DNA from: an uncultured Oscillibacter sp. | GTDB lineage: Bacteria; Bacillota; Clostridia; Oscillospirales; Oscillospiraceae | DNA length: 19,282 nt | Direction of reading: 5' to 3' | Assembly (NCBI GenBank): GCA_900551885.1 | Contig: URXS01000030.1 | Coordinates: forward strand, 1-19,282 | Part shown: positions 12,726 through 19,282 of the stretch, one piece after another | How positions within the stretch are numbered: position 1 is the stretch's first letter | Layout of the letters: each line of letters opens with the position of its first letter | Notes under the pieces: generated by a model | What the model saw: the letters and a program-made list of their open reading frames with translations, nothing else | What the model was told of the DNA's origin: nothing | The model's database searches: none | Program-made: the position numbers and the translations under genes

Positions 12726-13481
12726 TCAGACCCGCATCTCCACGCCCCGGCCCCGGAGGAACCGTTTCAGCTCCTTGATATCCACCTGATGGGTGTGGAA
12801 GATAGAGGCCGCCAGCCCCGCGTCGATGCCGGGATGGGTGAACAGCTCCGCGAAATGCTCCATATTCCCGGCACCGCCGCTGGCGATGATGGGCACGTGG
12901 ACCCGCGCCGCCAGGGCGTCCAGCATCTCCAGGTCAAAGCCCTGCTTCACGCCGTCGGTGTCGATGGATTTCAGCACGATCTCCCCGGCGCCGTCGTTCA
13001 CGCCCCGGACCGCCCAGTCCAGAGCGTCGATGCCGGTATCCTCCCGTCCGCCCTTGGCGAAGAGGCGGAACTGACCGTCCACCCGCTTGACGTCCATGCT
13101 GAGGACCACGCACTGGTCCCCATACTTCTTGGCGGCAGCGCCGATGATGGAGGGGTCCGCGATGGCGCCGGAGTTGACGGACACCTTGTCGGCGCCGCAC
13201 TTGAGCACCCGGTCGAAGTCCTCCAGAGAGCGGATGCCGCCGCCCACAGTCAGGGGAATGAAGATCTCAGAGGCCACCCGGCGCAGGATATCGGTGAACA
13301 GCTTCCGGCCCTCGGCAGAGGCGGTGATGTCGTAGAATACCAGCTCGTCGGCGCCGGAGTCGTTGTAGAAACGGGCCATGTCCACCGGGTCCGCCATGTC
13401 CCGCAGGCCCTCAAAATTGACTCCCTTCACCACCCGGCCATCCTTCACGTCCAGGCAGGGGATAATTCGTTTTGCCAGCAT
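12726..13481 (-). CDS. hisF: Imidazole glycerol phosphate synthase, cyclase subunit
   Basis: 251 aa (beta/alpha)8 barrel. Catalytic Asp11 (IPCLD) and Asp130 (LSMDVKR) are at their classical positions, and both phosphate-binding loops (TVGGGIRS and IASGGAG) are present. With HisH it converts PRFAR and ammonia to imidazole glycerol phosphate and AICAR. The ATG shares one base with the hisA stop (TGATG) and AAGGAGGTGG lies within the end of hisA, indicating translational coupling. Confidence 0.97.
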   Translation of the reverse strand: MLAKRIIPCLDVKDGRVVKGVNFEGLRDMADPVDMARFYNDSGADELVFYDITASAEGRKLFTDILRRVASEIFIPLTVGGGIRSLEDFDRVLKCGADKVSVNSGAIADPSIIGAAAKKYGDQCVVLSMDVKRVDGQFRLFAKGGREDTGIDALDWAVRGVNDGAGEIVLKSIDTDGVKQGFDLEMLDALAARVHVPIIASGGAGNMEHFAELFTHPGIDAGLAASIFHTHQVDIKELKRFLRGRGVEMRV

Positions 13482-14194
13482 CAGCCCACCTCCTTCATCA
13501 CAGTTTTCAAATCCAGCCGCCCGGTGTACAGGGCCTTGCCCAGAATGGCGGCGTGAATGCCGATGGTCTTGAGCTGCCGCAACTCCTCCAGACTGCTGAC
13601 GCCGCCGGAGGCGGTGATGGCCAGATCGTCGATGGTCGCCAGCTCCCGGTAGAGGTCCAGGTTGGTGCCCTGTTCGGCGCCGTCCCGGCTGATGTCGGTG
13701 TAGATGACGGCTTTCACCCCGGCGTCCCGGAGGCGGCGGCAGAAGTCCACGCCTTTTTCCGCCGACAGCTCCTTCCAGCCATTGACAGCCACGTAGCCGT
13801 CCCTGGCGTCCACGCCCACGGCAATGCGGTCGCCGTAGGCCTGCGCCATACGCTTTGTGAAGTCGAAGTCCTTTACGGCGATGGTGCCCAGAATGCAGCG
13901 GCCCACCCCCAGGTCCAGGTAGCGGCGGATGCGCTCCTCTGTACGGATGCCGCCGCCCACCTCAATGTACAGTCCGCCCTGGCGGGCGATGGCGGCGATG
14001 CTCTCGAAATTGGCCAGGGTGCCGTCCCGGGCGCCGTCCAGGTCCACCACATGGAGGCACTTGGCCCCGGCGGCCATGAAGTCCCGGGCCACGGCGCAGG
14101 GGTCCGCGGCGTAGACGGTCTCCTGGTCGTAATCCCCCTGGTACAGGCGGACCACCTGTCCGCCCCGCAGGTCAATGGCGGGATAAATTTCCAT
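13481..14194 (-). CDS. hisA: ProFAR isomerase
   Basis: 237 aa (beta/alpha)8 barrel. Residues expected of HisA are seen: YPAIDLRGG (Asp8), the catalytic Asp129 in GVDARDG, and the phosphate loops EVGGGIRT and ASGGVSS. It isomerises ProFAR to PRFAR by an Amadori rearrangement. ATG 14194 follows GGGAGAG at 7 bases; the upstream extension (MRWERTP) lacks support. It is separated from the embedded flavoprotein gene by 28 bases and overlaps hisF by one base. Confidence 0.96.
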   Translation of the reverse strand: MEIYPAIDLRGGQVVRLYQGDYDQETVYAADPCAVARDFMAAGAKCLHVVDLDGARDGTLANFESIAAIARQGGLYIEVGGGIRTEERIRRYLDLGVGRCILGTIAVKDFDFTKRMAQAYGDRIAVGVDARDGYVAVNGWKELSAEKGVDFCRRLRDAGVKAVIYTDISRDGAEQGTNLDLYRELATIDDLAITASGGVSSLEELRQLKTIGIHAAILGKALYTGRLDLKTVMKEVG

Positions 14195-14222
14195 AGGCGT
14201 TCTCTCCCATCTCAAATCGGCG

Positions 14223-14702
14223 TCAGAGGTGTTCCTTGCAGGTGAGGCTCTCCACCTCCAGCCGGAACACGCACACCTCCTTCAGCATGGCCGGGCCGTA
14301 AGTCCACCGGTCCTTTCCGGTGATCTGATTCATGACGGCGTTGAGCCCCGCCTCCTTCTCGGCGGGGTCCTCCACCACGGCGATGGTCCCCTCGCCGATC
14401 ACACTTTGGAAGGTGGCAGTATAGTCGCAGGCCTGCTCCCCGCCCCGGAGGCGGTAGCCGGTATCCATCTCAAAGCAGGCGTAACCGGTGGAGCGGATCA
14501 GGTCGGCCTTCCGGCCCTCTCCGGCTCCGTGGAAGTAGAGGAACTGCTTCCCGTCCCGCTCCACCAGGCCGAAGTTCAGCGGCACCACGTACACCCGCTC
14601 TCCGTCCCGCAGGCCCAGGCGGCACACATGACAGCGGCTCATGATCTCGTTGATTTTCGCCGGGTCGGTGACCGCCCGGTCTTTGCGTCTCATGGGTCTC
14701 AT
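14223..14702 (-). CDS. Pyridoxamine 5'-phosphate oxidase-like / Nim-type flavoprotein
   Basis: 159 aa. The layout MRRKDR-x-V-x-D, a short helix (INEIMSRCHVCRLGL), then beta strands YVVPLNFG, FLYFHGAGEGRKADLI and VCFE-type YACFEMDT, followed by YTATFQSVIGEG, is that of the NimA-like pyridoxamine 5'-phosphate oxidase family, which folds as an FMN-binding split barrel. Nim proteins reduce 5-nitroimidazoles; most homologues have no proven substrate, so drug resistance must not be assumed. ATG 14702 is chosen because GGGAGG precedes it by 5 bases; a GTG at 14717 overlapping the hisH stop and an ATG at 14693 are alternatives. It sits inside the his operon between hisH and hisA on the same strand with tight spacing, so it is surely co-transcribed, though no histidine pathway step is missing. 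Confidence 0.85.
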   Translation of the reverse strand: MRPMRRKDRAVTDPAKINEIMSRCHVCRLGLRDGERVYVVPLNFGLVERDGKQFLYFHGAGEGRKADLIRSTGYACFEMDTGYRLRGGEQACDYTATFQSVIGEGTIAVVEDPAEKEAGLNAVMNQITGKDRWTYGPAMLKEVCVFRLEVESLTCKEHL

Positions 14703-14713
14703 GACAGCCTCCC

Positions 14714-15325
14714 TCACAGTTCCCCGAAGGCCTTCAGGATCCGCAGCCCCGTGTCTCCGGACTTCTCCGGGTGGAACTGGGTCCCCCAGACACAGCCCCG
14801 GTGGACCACGCCGGTGACTGCCACGTTGCCGTACCGGGACACCGCCACGGTGCTCTCCGCGCAGCGGCGGGCGTAAAAGCTGTGGACGTAATAGACGTAC
14901 TCCCCGTTACTGACATACCGCAGCAGGGGGTCGTCCTTCAAAAACTCCAGGCTGTTCCAGCCCATGTGAGGGACCTTCAGGGTCTTGTCGGTCAGGTCCT
15001 CCCGCAGGTCCGCCACCTCGCCGGGCACCAGGCCCAGGCCGGTATGCTGGCCGTACTCAAAGCTGCGGTCGAAAAGGAGCTGCATCCCCAGGCAGATACC
15101 CAGGAAGGGCTTCTTCTCCGCCTCCTCCAGCAGCACAGGCACCAGTCCCGTGGCGTCCAGCTTGGCCTTGGCGTCCCCGAAGGCGCCCACGCCGGGCAGG
15201 ACGATGCGGTCGGCGGTGCGCAGGTCCTCTGCCCTTCCCGTGACCTCCGTCGCGAGCCCCAGGTGCCGCAGGCTGGAGGCCAGGGAAAACAAATTTCCCA
15301 CGCCGTAATCCACAATGGCAACCAT
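14714..15325 (-). CDS. hisH: Imidazole glycerol phosphate synthase, glutaminase subunit
   Basis: 203 aa class I glutamine amidotransferase. The catalytic triad is visible: Cys78 in GICLGMQ, His185 and Glu187 in FHPEKS. The N-terminal VDYGVGNL and LPGVGAFG motifs are those of HisH. It frees ammonia from glutamine and passes it to HisF. AAGGAGG precedes the ATG; hisB ends 11 bases upstream. In this operon it is separated from its partner hisF by the flavoprotein gene and hisA. Confidence 0.97.
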   Translation of the reverse strand: MVAIVDYGVGNLFSLASSLRHLGLATEVTGRAEDLRTADRIVLPGVGAFGDAKAKLDATGLVPVLLEEAEKKPFLGICLGMQLLFDRSFEYGQHTGLGLVPGEVADLREDLTDKTLKVPHMGWNSLEFLKDDPLLRYVSNGEYVYYVHSFYARRCAESTVAVSRYGNVAVTGVVHRGCVWGTQFHPEKSGDTGLRILKAFGEL

Positions 15326-15336
15326 ACGCTTCCTCC

Positions 15337-15924
15337 TTACAGTGTGCCCTTGGTACTGGGGATCTCCCCCAGGTGCTTTTCGTCCAGAGCCACGGCGGCC
15401 TTCAATGTCCGCCCCATGCCCTTGAACACCGCCTCCAGGATGTGGTGGGTGTTCTCTCCGGCCAGGAGCCGGATATGGATGGAGCCAGGGCAGTTGCGCA
15501 CAAAGGCCAGCCAGAACTCCTTGGCCAGCTCCGTATCAAAGTCCCCCACCTTGGCGGCGGGCAGATCCACGCTCCAGCCCAGGTAGTCCCGGCCGCTGAG
15601 GTCGCAGGCACACAGCACCAACGTCTCATCCATCGGCAGCAGGAACTGACCGTAACGGCAGATGCCCCGCTTGTCCCCCAGGGCCTGGGAGAAGGCCTTG
15701 CCCAAGCAGATGCCGATGTCCTCCACGCTGTGGTGGCCGTCCACCTCCGTGTCCCCGTCGCAACGGACGGTGAGATCAAAGTCCCCGTGGCGGGCAAACA
15801 GGGTCAGCATGTGGTCCAGAAATCCCACACCGGTGGCGACGTCGCTTTTGCCGGTGCCATCCAGGCAGAGGCTTAATTGAATGCGGGTCTCCTGGGTATT
15901 GCGTTGAATGTCGGCAGTGCGCAT
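15337..15924 (-). CDS. hisB: Imidazoleglycerol-phosphate dehydratase
   Basis: 195 aa, monofunctional: the N-terminal HAD phosphatase domain of enterobacterial HisB is absent. The metal-binding motifs are complete: FLDHMLTLFARHGDFDL, DGHHSVEDIGICLG, and the C-terminal ENTHHILEAVFKGMGR. It dehydrates imidazole glycerol phosphate to imidazole acetol phosphate with two Mn2+. GAGGAGG precedes the ATG by 7 bases; hisC ends 16 bases upstream. Confidence 0.97.
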   Translation of the reverse strand: MRTADIQRNTQETRIQLSLCLDGTGKSDVATGVGFLDHMLTLFARHGDFDLTVRCDGDTEVDGHHSVEDIGICLGKAFSQALGDKRGICRYGQFLLPMDETLVLCACDLSGRDYLGWSVDLPAAKVGDFDTELAKEFWLAFVRNCPGSIHIRLLAGENTHHILEAVFKGMGRTLKAAVALDEKHLGEIPSTKGTL

Positions 15925-15940
15925 GGCACATCCTCCTCTC

Positions 15941-17002
15941 TTATTCCGCCAGCAGGCGGTCGATCCGCTCTACCAGCACCTCCATCTGCTGCCGGGAGCC
16001 GATGGTGATGCGGACATAGTCCCGGATGCGGTCGCTGTCAAACCACCGCACCAGGACCCCGGCAGCCTTCAGCCGGCGGTACAGATCCCCGCCGCCGATC
16101 CGATCGCTCTTGGCGAAGATGAAGTTGGCCTGGGAGGGCAGGATGGAAAAGCCCCGCTTTTCCAGGGCCCGCATCGTCCACTCCCGGTTTTCCTCAATGG
16201 CGGCGCAGCAGCGGGCGAAATAGTCCCCATCCTCCATGGCGGCGGCGCCGGCCAGGATGGACAGGCGGTTGACATTGTAAGGGTTGAAGCTGTACTTCAC
16301 CCGGTTCAGGTCGGCAATCAGCTCCGGGCAGCCCAGGGCGAAGCCCAGCCGTCCGCCGGCCAGGGACCGGCTCTTGGACATGGTCTGGGTCACCAGCAGG
16401 TTGTCATACTCCTTCACCAGGGGTACACAGCTCTCGGCGCCGAAGTCCACGTAGGCCTCGTCCACAATCACCACCCGGTCCCGGTCCGTCTCCAGCAGCC
16501 GCCGGATATCGCTGACCGGTACAGCCATACCGGTGGGGGCGTTGGGGTTGGCGATGACGATGGTGCCAGGGAAGTCCATATAGTCCTCCACCGCCAGGGA
16601 GAAGTCCTCCCGCAGGGGGATTAGGCGGCTCTCCAAGCCGAACAGAGCCGTCTGGGCCTTGTAAAAGCCGTAAGTGATGTCGGCGTGGGCCACCGGCTTT
16701 CCCTCTCCGCAGAAGGCCCGGAAGGCAAAGGCCAAGATCTCGTCGGAGCCGTTGCCGGTCAGCACGTTCTCCCGCTTCAGGCCGTATCGCTGGGCGATGG
16801 CGTCGTTGAGGGCCTGACAGGTAGGGTCTGAGTACAGGTTCAGCCGCTTCACCTCGCCCCGGGAGACGGCCTCCATGACGCCGGGGGCCGGGGGAAAGGG
16901 GCTCTCATTGGTGTTGAGCTTCACATATTTCTGGTCCCGGGGCTGTTCTCCGGGGGTATAGGGGGCGAGGCGCTCCGCCTCGGCGGATAAAAAGCGGCTC
17001 AT
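15941..17002 (-). CDS. hisC: Histidinol-phosphate aminotransferase
   Basis: 353 aa fold-type I PLP aminotransferase. KLNTNESPFPP near the N-terminus, GNGSDEIL, the ANPNAPTG segment, VDEAYVDF (PLP-ring Asp/Tyr) and the Schiff-base Lys210 in TMSKSRSLAGGRLG are all typical of HisC. It transaminates imidazole acetol phosphate with glutamate to histidinol phosphate. The ATG overlaps the hisD stop (ATGA), with AAGGGAG upstream, so the two are translationally coupled. Confidence 0.96.
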   Translation of the reverse strand: MSRFLSAEAERLAPYTPGEQPRDQKYVKLNTNESPFPPAPGVMEAVSRGEVKRLNLYSDPTCQALNDAIAQRYGLKRENVLTGNGSDEILAFAFRAFCGEGKPVAHADITYGFYKAQTALFGLESRLIPLREDFSLAVEDYMDFPGTIVIANPNAPTGMAVPVSDIRRLLETDRDRVVIVDEAYVDFGAESCVPLVKEYDNLLVTQTMSKSRSLAGGRLGFALGCPELIADLNRVKYSFNPYNVNRLSILAGAAAMEDGDYFARCCAAIEENREWTMRALEKRGFSILPSQANFIFAKSDRIGGGDLYRRLKAAGVLVRWFDSDRIRDYVRITIGSRQQMEVLVERIDRLLAE

Positions 17003-18300
17003 GGGTTGGTTTCTCCCTTCTCATAGGTCTGGCGGCGGCTCAATACCGACCGGGCGTGGGCCTCCAGCCCCTCCCGGCGGGCAAAATCGGCGATCCGGGG
17101 GGAGGCCTCCGCCAGGGCCTCCCGGGTGTAGTAGAGAAAGCTGGACCGCTTGCGGAAATCGTCCACCCCCAGGGGGCTGGAGAACCGGGCGGTGCCGGAG
17201 GTGGGCAGGGTGTGGTTGGGCCCGGCGAAGTAGTCGCCCAGGGCCTCCGGGGCGCTGCGGCCCAGGAACACACTGCCGGCATTTCGAATTTGCGGCAGCA
17301 GGGCGAAGGGGGCCGCCACACACAGCTCCAGATGCTCCGGGGCGATGCGGTTGACCGCTTCCACCGCCGCACTCAGGTCCGCCGTCACGATGATCTTGCC
17401 GTTGTCGGCCAGGGCCTTGGCGGCGATGTCCCGCCGGGGCAGGGTGGAGAGCTGTTCCTCCAGCTCCTTTTGCACCGCCTCCGCCAGGGGCCGACTGTCG
17501 GTGACCAGCACGGCGGAGGCGCATACATCGTGCTCCGCCTGGCTCAGCATGTCCGCCGCCACCCACTTGGGGTCGCTGTCCCCGTCGGAGAGCACCAGGA
17601 TCTCACTGGGCCCGGCGATCATGTCGATGCCCACCTGGCCGAACACCTTCCGCTTGGCGGTGGCCACGAAGATGCCGCCGGGGCCCACCACCTTGTCCAC
17701 CGCCGGGATGGTCTCGGTGCCATAGGCCAGGGCGGCCACCGCCTGGGCGCCGCCCACCTTGAAGATCCGGTCCGCCCCGGCAATTTTCGCCGCCGCCAGG
17801 GCCTCAGCGCTGACGGCGCCGGTCTTGTCCGGCGGCGTCACCACCATGATCTCCTCCACCCCGGCGATGCGGGCTGGGATCACGTTCATCAAAATGGTGG
17901 AGGGGAAGGCCTCCGGGCTCCGGGGCACGCACACGCCCACCCGGCGGATAGGGGTGTACCGCTGGCCCATGACGATACCGGGCCGGTCCGTCAGGACGAA
18001 GTCGTTCTGCACCTGCTTTTCATGGAAGCGGCGGATGTTGTCCGCCGCCATCTGGAGGGTGATCTTGAAGTCCTCGTCCAGGGCGTTCCAGGTGGCGTCG
18101 ATCTCCGCCGCCGTCACCTCCAGGGCCGTCAGCTTCACGCCGTCGAACCGCTCCGTGTACCGAAGCAGTGCCGCGTCGCCGTGTTGCCGCACGTCGGCGA
18201 TCACCGCGTCCACGGCGGCGCTGACATCCTCCTCCGCCCGGATGTCCCGGTTGAGAATCTCCTCCGGCCGGATATTCTCCCAATCCAAAACGCGGATCAC
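16999..18300 (-). CDS. hisD: Histidinol dehydrogenase
   Basis: 433 aa, the usual HisD length. Characteristic segments are seen in order: TPPDKTGAVS, VGGAQAVAALAYGT, VDKVVGPGG, IDMIAGPSEILVLSD, a QAEHD zinc-ligand pair, and FAGPNHTLPTSGTARFSSPL. It oxidises L-histidinol to histidine in two NAD-dependent steps, the last of the pathway. The start is GTG at 18300, overlapping the hisG stop by 4 bases (GTGA); a longer frame to 18648 runs antisense-like through hisG and is rejected. The context, coupled between hisG and hisC, is the common order. Confidence 0.95.
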   Translation of the reverse strand: MIRVLDWENIRPEEILNRDIRAEEDVSAAVDAVIADVRQHGDAALLRYTERFDGVKLTALEVTAAEIDATWNALDEDFKITLQMAADNIRRFHEKQVQNDFVLTDRPGIVMGQRYTPIRRVGVCVPRSPEAFPSTILMNVIPARIAGVEEIMVVTPPDKTGAVSAEALAAAKIAGADRIFKVGGAQAVAALAYGTETIPAVDKVVGPGGIFVATAKRKVFGQVGIDMIAGPSEILVLSDGDSDPKWVAADMLSQAEHDVCASAVLVTDSRPLAEAVQKELEEQLSTLPRRDIAAKALADNGKIIVTADLSAAVEAVNRIAPEHLELCVAAPFALLPQIRNAGSVFLGRSAPEALGDYFAGPNHTLPTSGTARFSSPLGVDDFRKRSSFLYYTREALAEASPRIADFARREGLEAHARSVLSRRQTYEKGETNP

Positions 18301-19282
18301 TGGTCCGTCACCTCCGTCAGCTTTTTCAGGAGGGTGCTGATCTCCCGGTGCTTGAACTGGTAGCTGGCCCGGTTGGCGATGAACCGGGCGGAGATGGGCA
18401 TGAACTCCGTCAGCACCTTCAGGTTGTTCTCCTTCAGCGTGGTGCCCGTCTCCACGATATCCACGATCACATCGGAAAGGCCCAGAATGGGGGCCAGCTC
18501 GATGGAGCCGTTGAGCTTGATGATGTCGATGTCCCGGCCCTGGGCGGCGTAGTAGGCCTTGGCGATGTTCACGAACTTGGTGGCCACCCGCAGCGCCCGG
18601 CTCTGGTCCTCGGTGAAGTCCTTGGGCCCGGCTACGCACATGCGGCACTTGCCCAGGCCCGTGTCCAGCAGCTCATACACGTCCGCCCCGGACTCGGCCA
18701 GGATGTCCTTGCCCACGATACCGATGTCGGCGGCGCCGTGCTCCACGTAGATGGCCACGTCGCTGGGCTTGACCAGGAAGTAGCGGATGCCGGCGGCGGG
18801 GTTCTCCACCACCAGTTTCCGGGTGTCGTTGTAATTCTCCGGGCAGCCGTAGCCCACGCCCGCCAGCAGGTCGTAGACCTTGTCGCCCAGGCGGCCCTTG
18901 GGCAGGGCCACGTTCAGCATGACCTTCTCCCCGGCCCCCGCCGGCGCGTCGGCCAGACGGTCCAGCTCGTCTAAGTACAGCGCGAAGCCGATGGCCCGTG
19001 CGCCGGGCCGGAACTGCTCCGCCAGGGGGTCATATTGACCACCCCGCAGCACCGCCCGGGGCAGACCCGCCAGGTAGCCCTGAAGGACCAGACCGTTATA
19101 ATACTCCATGTCGTTGACCAGGGACAGGTCCAGCTTCACATTGGCAGTGCCATCCGTCTTATCCAGGGCCTCGCACAGCGTCCGCAGTTCCGTCAGGGCG
19201 TCGCCCATGGCGGCGTTGAGGGCCAGGGGCTCGGCGGCGGTAAGCACCTGCTCCCAGGGGCCCGCCAGCTCGCCCAGGCGGC
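18297..19282 (-). CDS. hisZG: HisZ-HisG fusion: ATP phosphoribosyltransferase regulatory plus catalytic subunit (5' end missing)
   Basis: The frame is open from the window edge to TGA at 18299-18297, giving 327 complete residues. The first ~120 are the C-terminal part of a HisZ (HisRS-like) subunit: MEYYNGLVLQGYLAGLPRAV, then LRGGQYDPL (class II synthetase motif 3-like) and AIGFALYLDELDRL. After a short Ala/Gly-rich linker comes a full short-form HisG of ~207 residues: NVALPKGRLG, YFLVKPSDV, DIGIVGKDIL, the PRPP loop region DVIVDIVETGTTLKENNL and a normal C-terminus. The enzyme couples ATP and PRPP to PR-ATP, the committed and histidine-inhibited step; short HisG needs HisZ for activity and feedback. 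An in-frame ATG at 18920 with its own Shine-Dalgarno could also give separate HisG. The operon promoter lies outside the window. Confidence 0.88.
   Translation of the reverse strand, partial: RLGELAGPWEQVLTAAEPLALNAAMGDALTELRTLCEALDKTDGTANVKLDLSLVNDMEYYNGLVLQGYLAGLPRAVLRGGQYDPLAEQFRPGARAIGFALYLDELDRLADAPAGAGEKVMLNVALPKGRLGDKVYDLLAGVGYGCPENYNDTRKLVVENPAAGIRYFLVKPSDVAIYVEHGAADIGIVGKDILAESGADVYELLDTGLGKCRMCVAGPKDFTEDQSRALRVATKFVNIAKAYYAAQGRDIDIIKLNGSIELAPILGLSDVIVDIVETGTTLKENNLKVLTEFMPISARFIANRASYQFKHREISTLLKKLTEVTDQ
18918..18932 (-). promoter_or_regulatory. Internal ribosome binding site and ATG at the HisZ/HisG junction
   Basis: Minus strand: GGGGAG, six bases (AAGGTC), then ATG (18920-18918) at the exact residue where free-standing HisG proteins begin. 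It lies in frame inside the fused coding region. Confidence 0.5.

Noticed and set aside
17056..18363. A 435-residue plus-strand open frame
   Set aside because: Antisense of hisD; low-complexity His/Gly/Val composition typical of shadow frames.

Overview
The window looks like chromosome of a GC-rich, anaerobic, low-oxygen-adapted Firmicute, most likely an Oscillospiraceae/Clostridia gut bacterium. This is inferred from a PerR-type Fur regulator next to rubrerythrin, a stand-alone HPr with both His15 and Ser46, a PHP-type histidinol phosphatase, HisZ-dependent short HisG, strong Shine-Dalgarno sites and GC-rich hairpin terminators. No tRNA, rRNA, CRISPR array, insertion sequence, prophage or attachment site was seen, and no gap without a gene reaches 300 bases.

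Left part (1-6121, mostly + strand): the end of an AGCS sodium/amino-acid symporter; then a two-gene operon of CobW/COG0523-type (G3E) GTPases, the first with a 59-residue metal-binding tract (31 His, 3 Cys) and the second apparently joined to a TIGR03943/DUF1980-like C-terminal domain; then a convergent membrane-anchored XRE regulator; then, divergently, a five-helix LTA-synthase-like phosphoglycerol transferase. The XRE/LTA-synthase intergenic region holds three related palindromic sites. A small four-helix membrane protein follows.

Middle (6122-11200, mostly - strand): uvrC, HPr (ptsH), rubrerythrin and perR, each separated by clear terminators or promoters except uvrC, which has almost no room for its own promoter behind the HPr terminator. 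A small acidic lipoprotein on the + strand and a phosphoglycolate-phosphatase-like HAD hydrolase converge on a bidirectional terminator.

Right part (11232-19282, - strand): a compact histidine-biosynthesis operon read leftwards: hisZ-hisG (one continuous frame, 5' end outside the window), hisD, hisC, hisB, hisH, a Nim/pyridoxamine-oxidase-like flavoprotein gene, hisA, hisF, hisIE and hisJ. It covers the pathway from PRPP + ATP to histidine, with HisH/HisF as the IGP synthase pair and HisJ supplying the phosphatase that the monofunctional HisB lacks. Genes overlap by 1-4 bases or sit within 40 bases.

I see no convincing wholly new defence or mobile system. The items most worth a second look are the in-frame HisZ-HisG fusion with an internal Shine-Dalgarno before HisG, the GTPase/DUF1980-like fusion beside a His-rich partner with degenerate G4 motifs in both, the triple palindrome between the XRE and LTA-synthase-like genes, and the flavoprotein embedded in the his operon.
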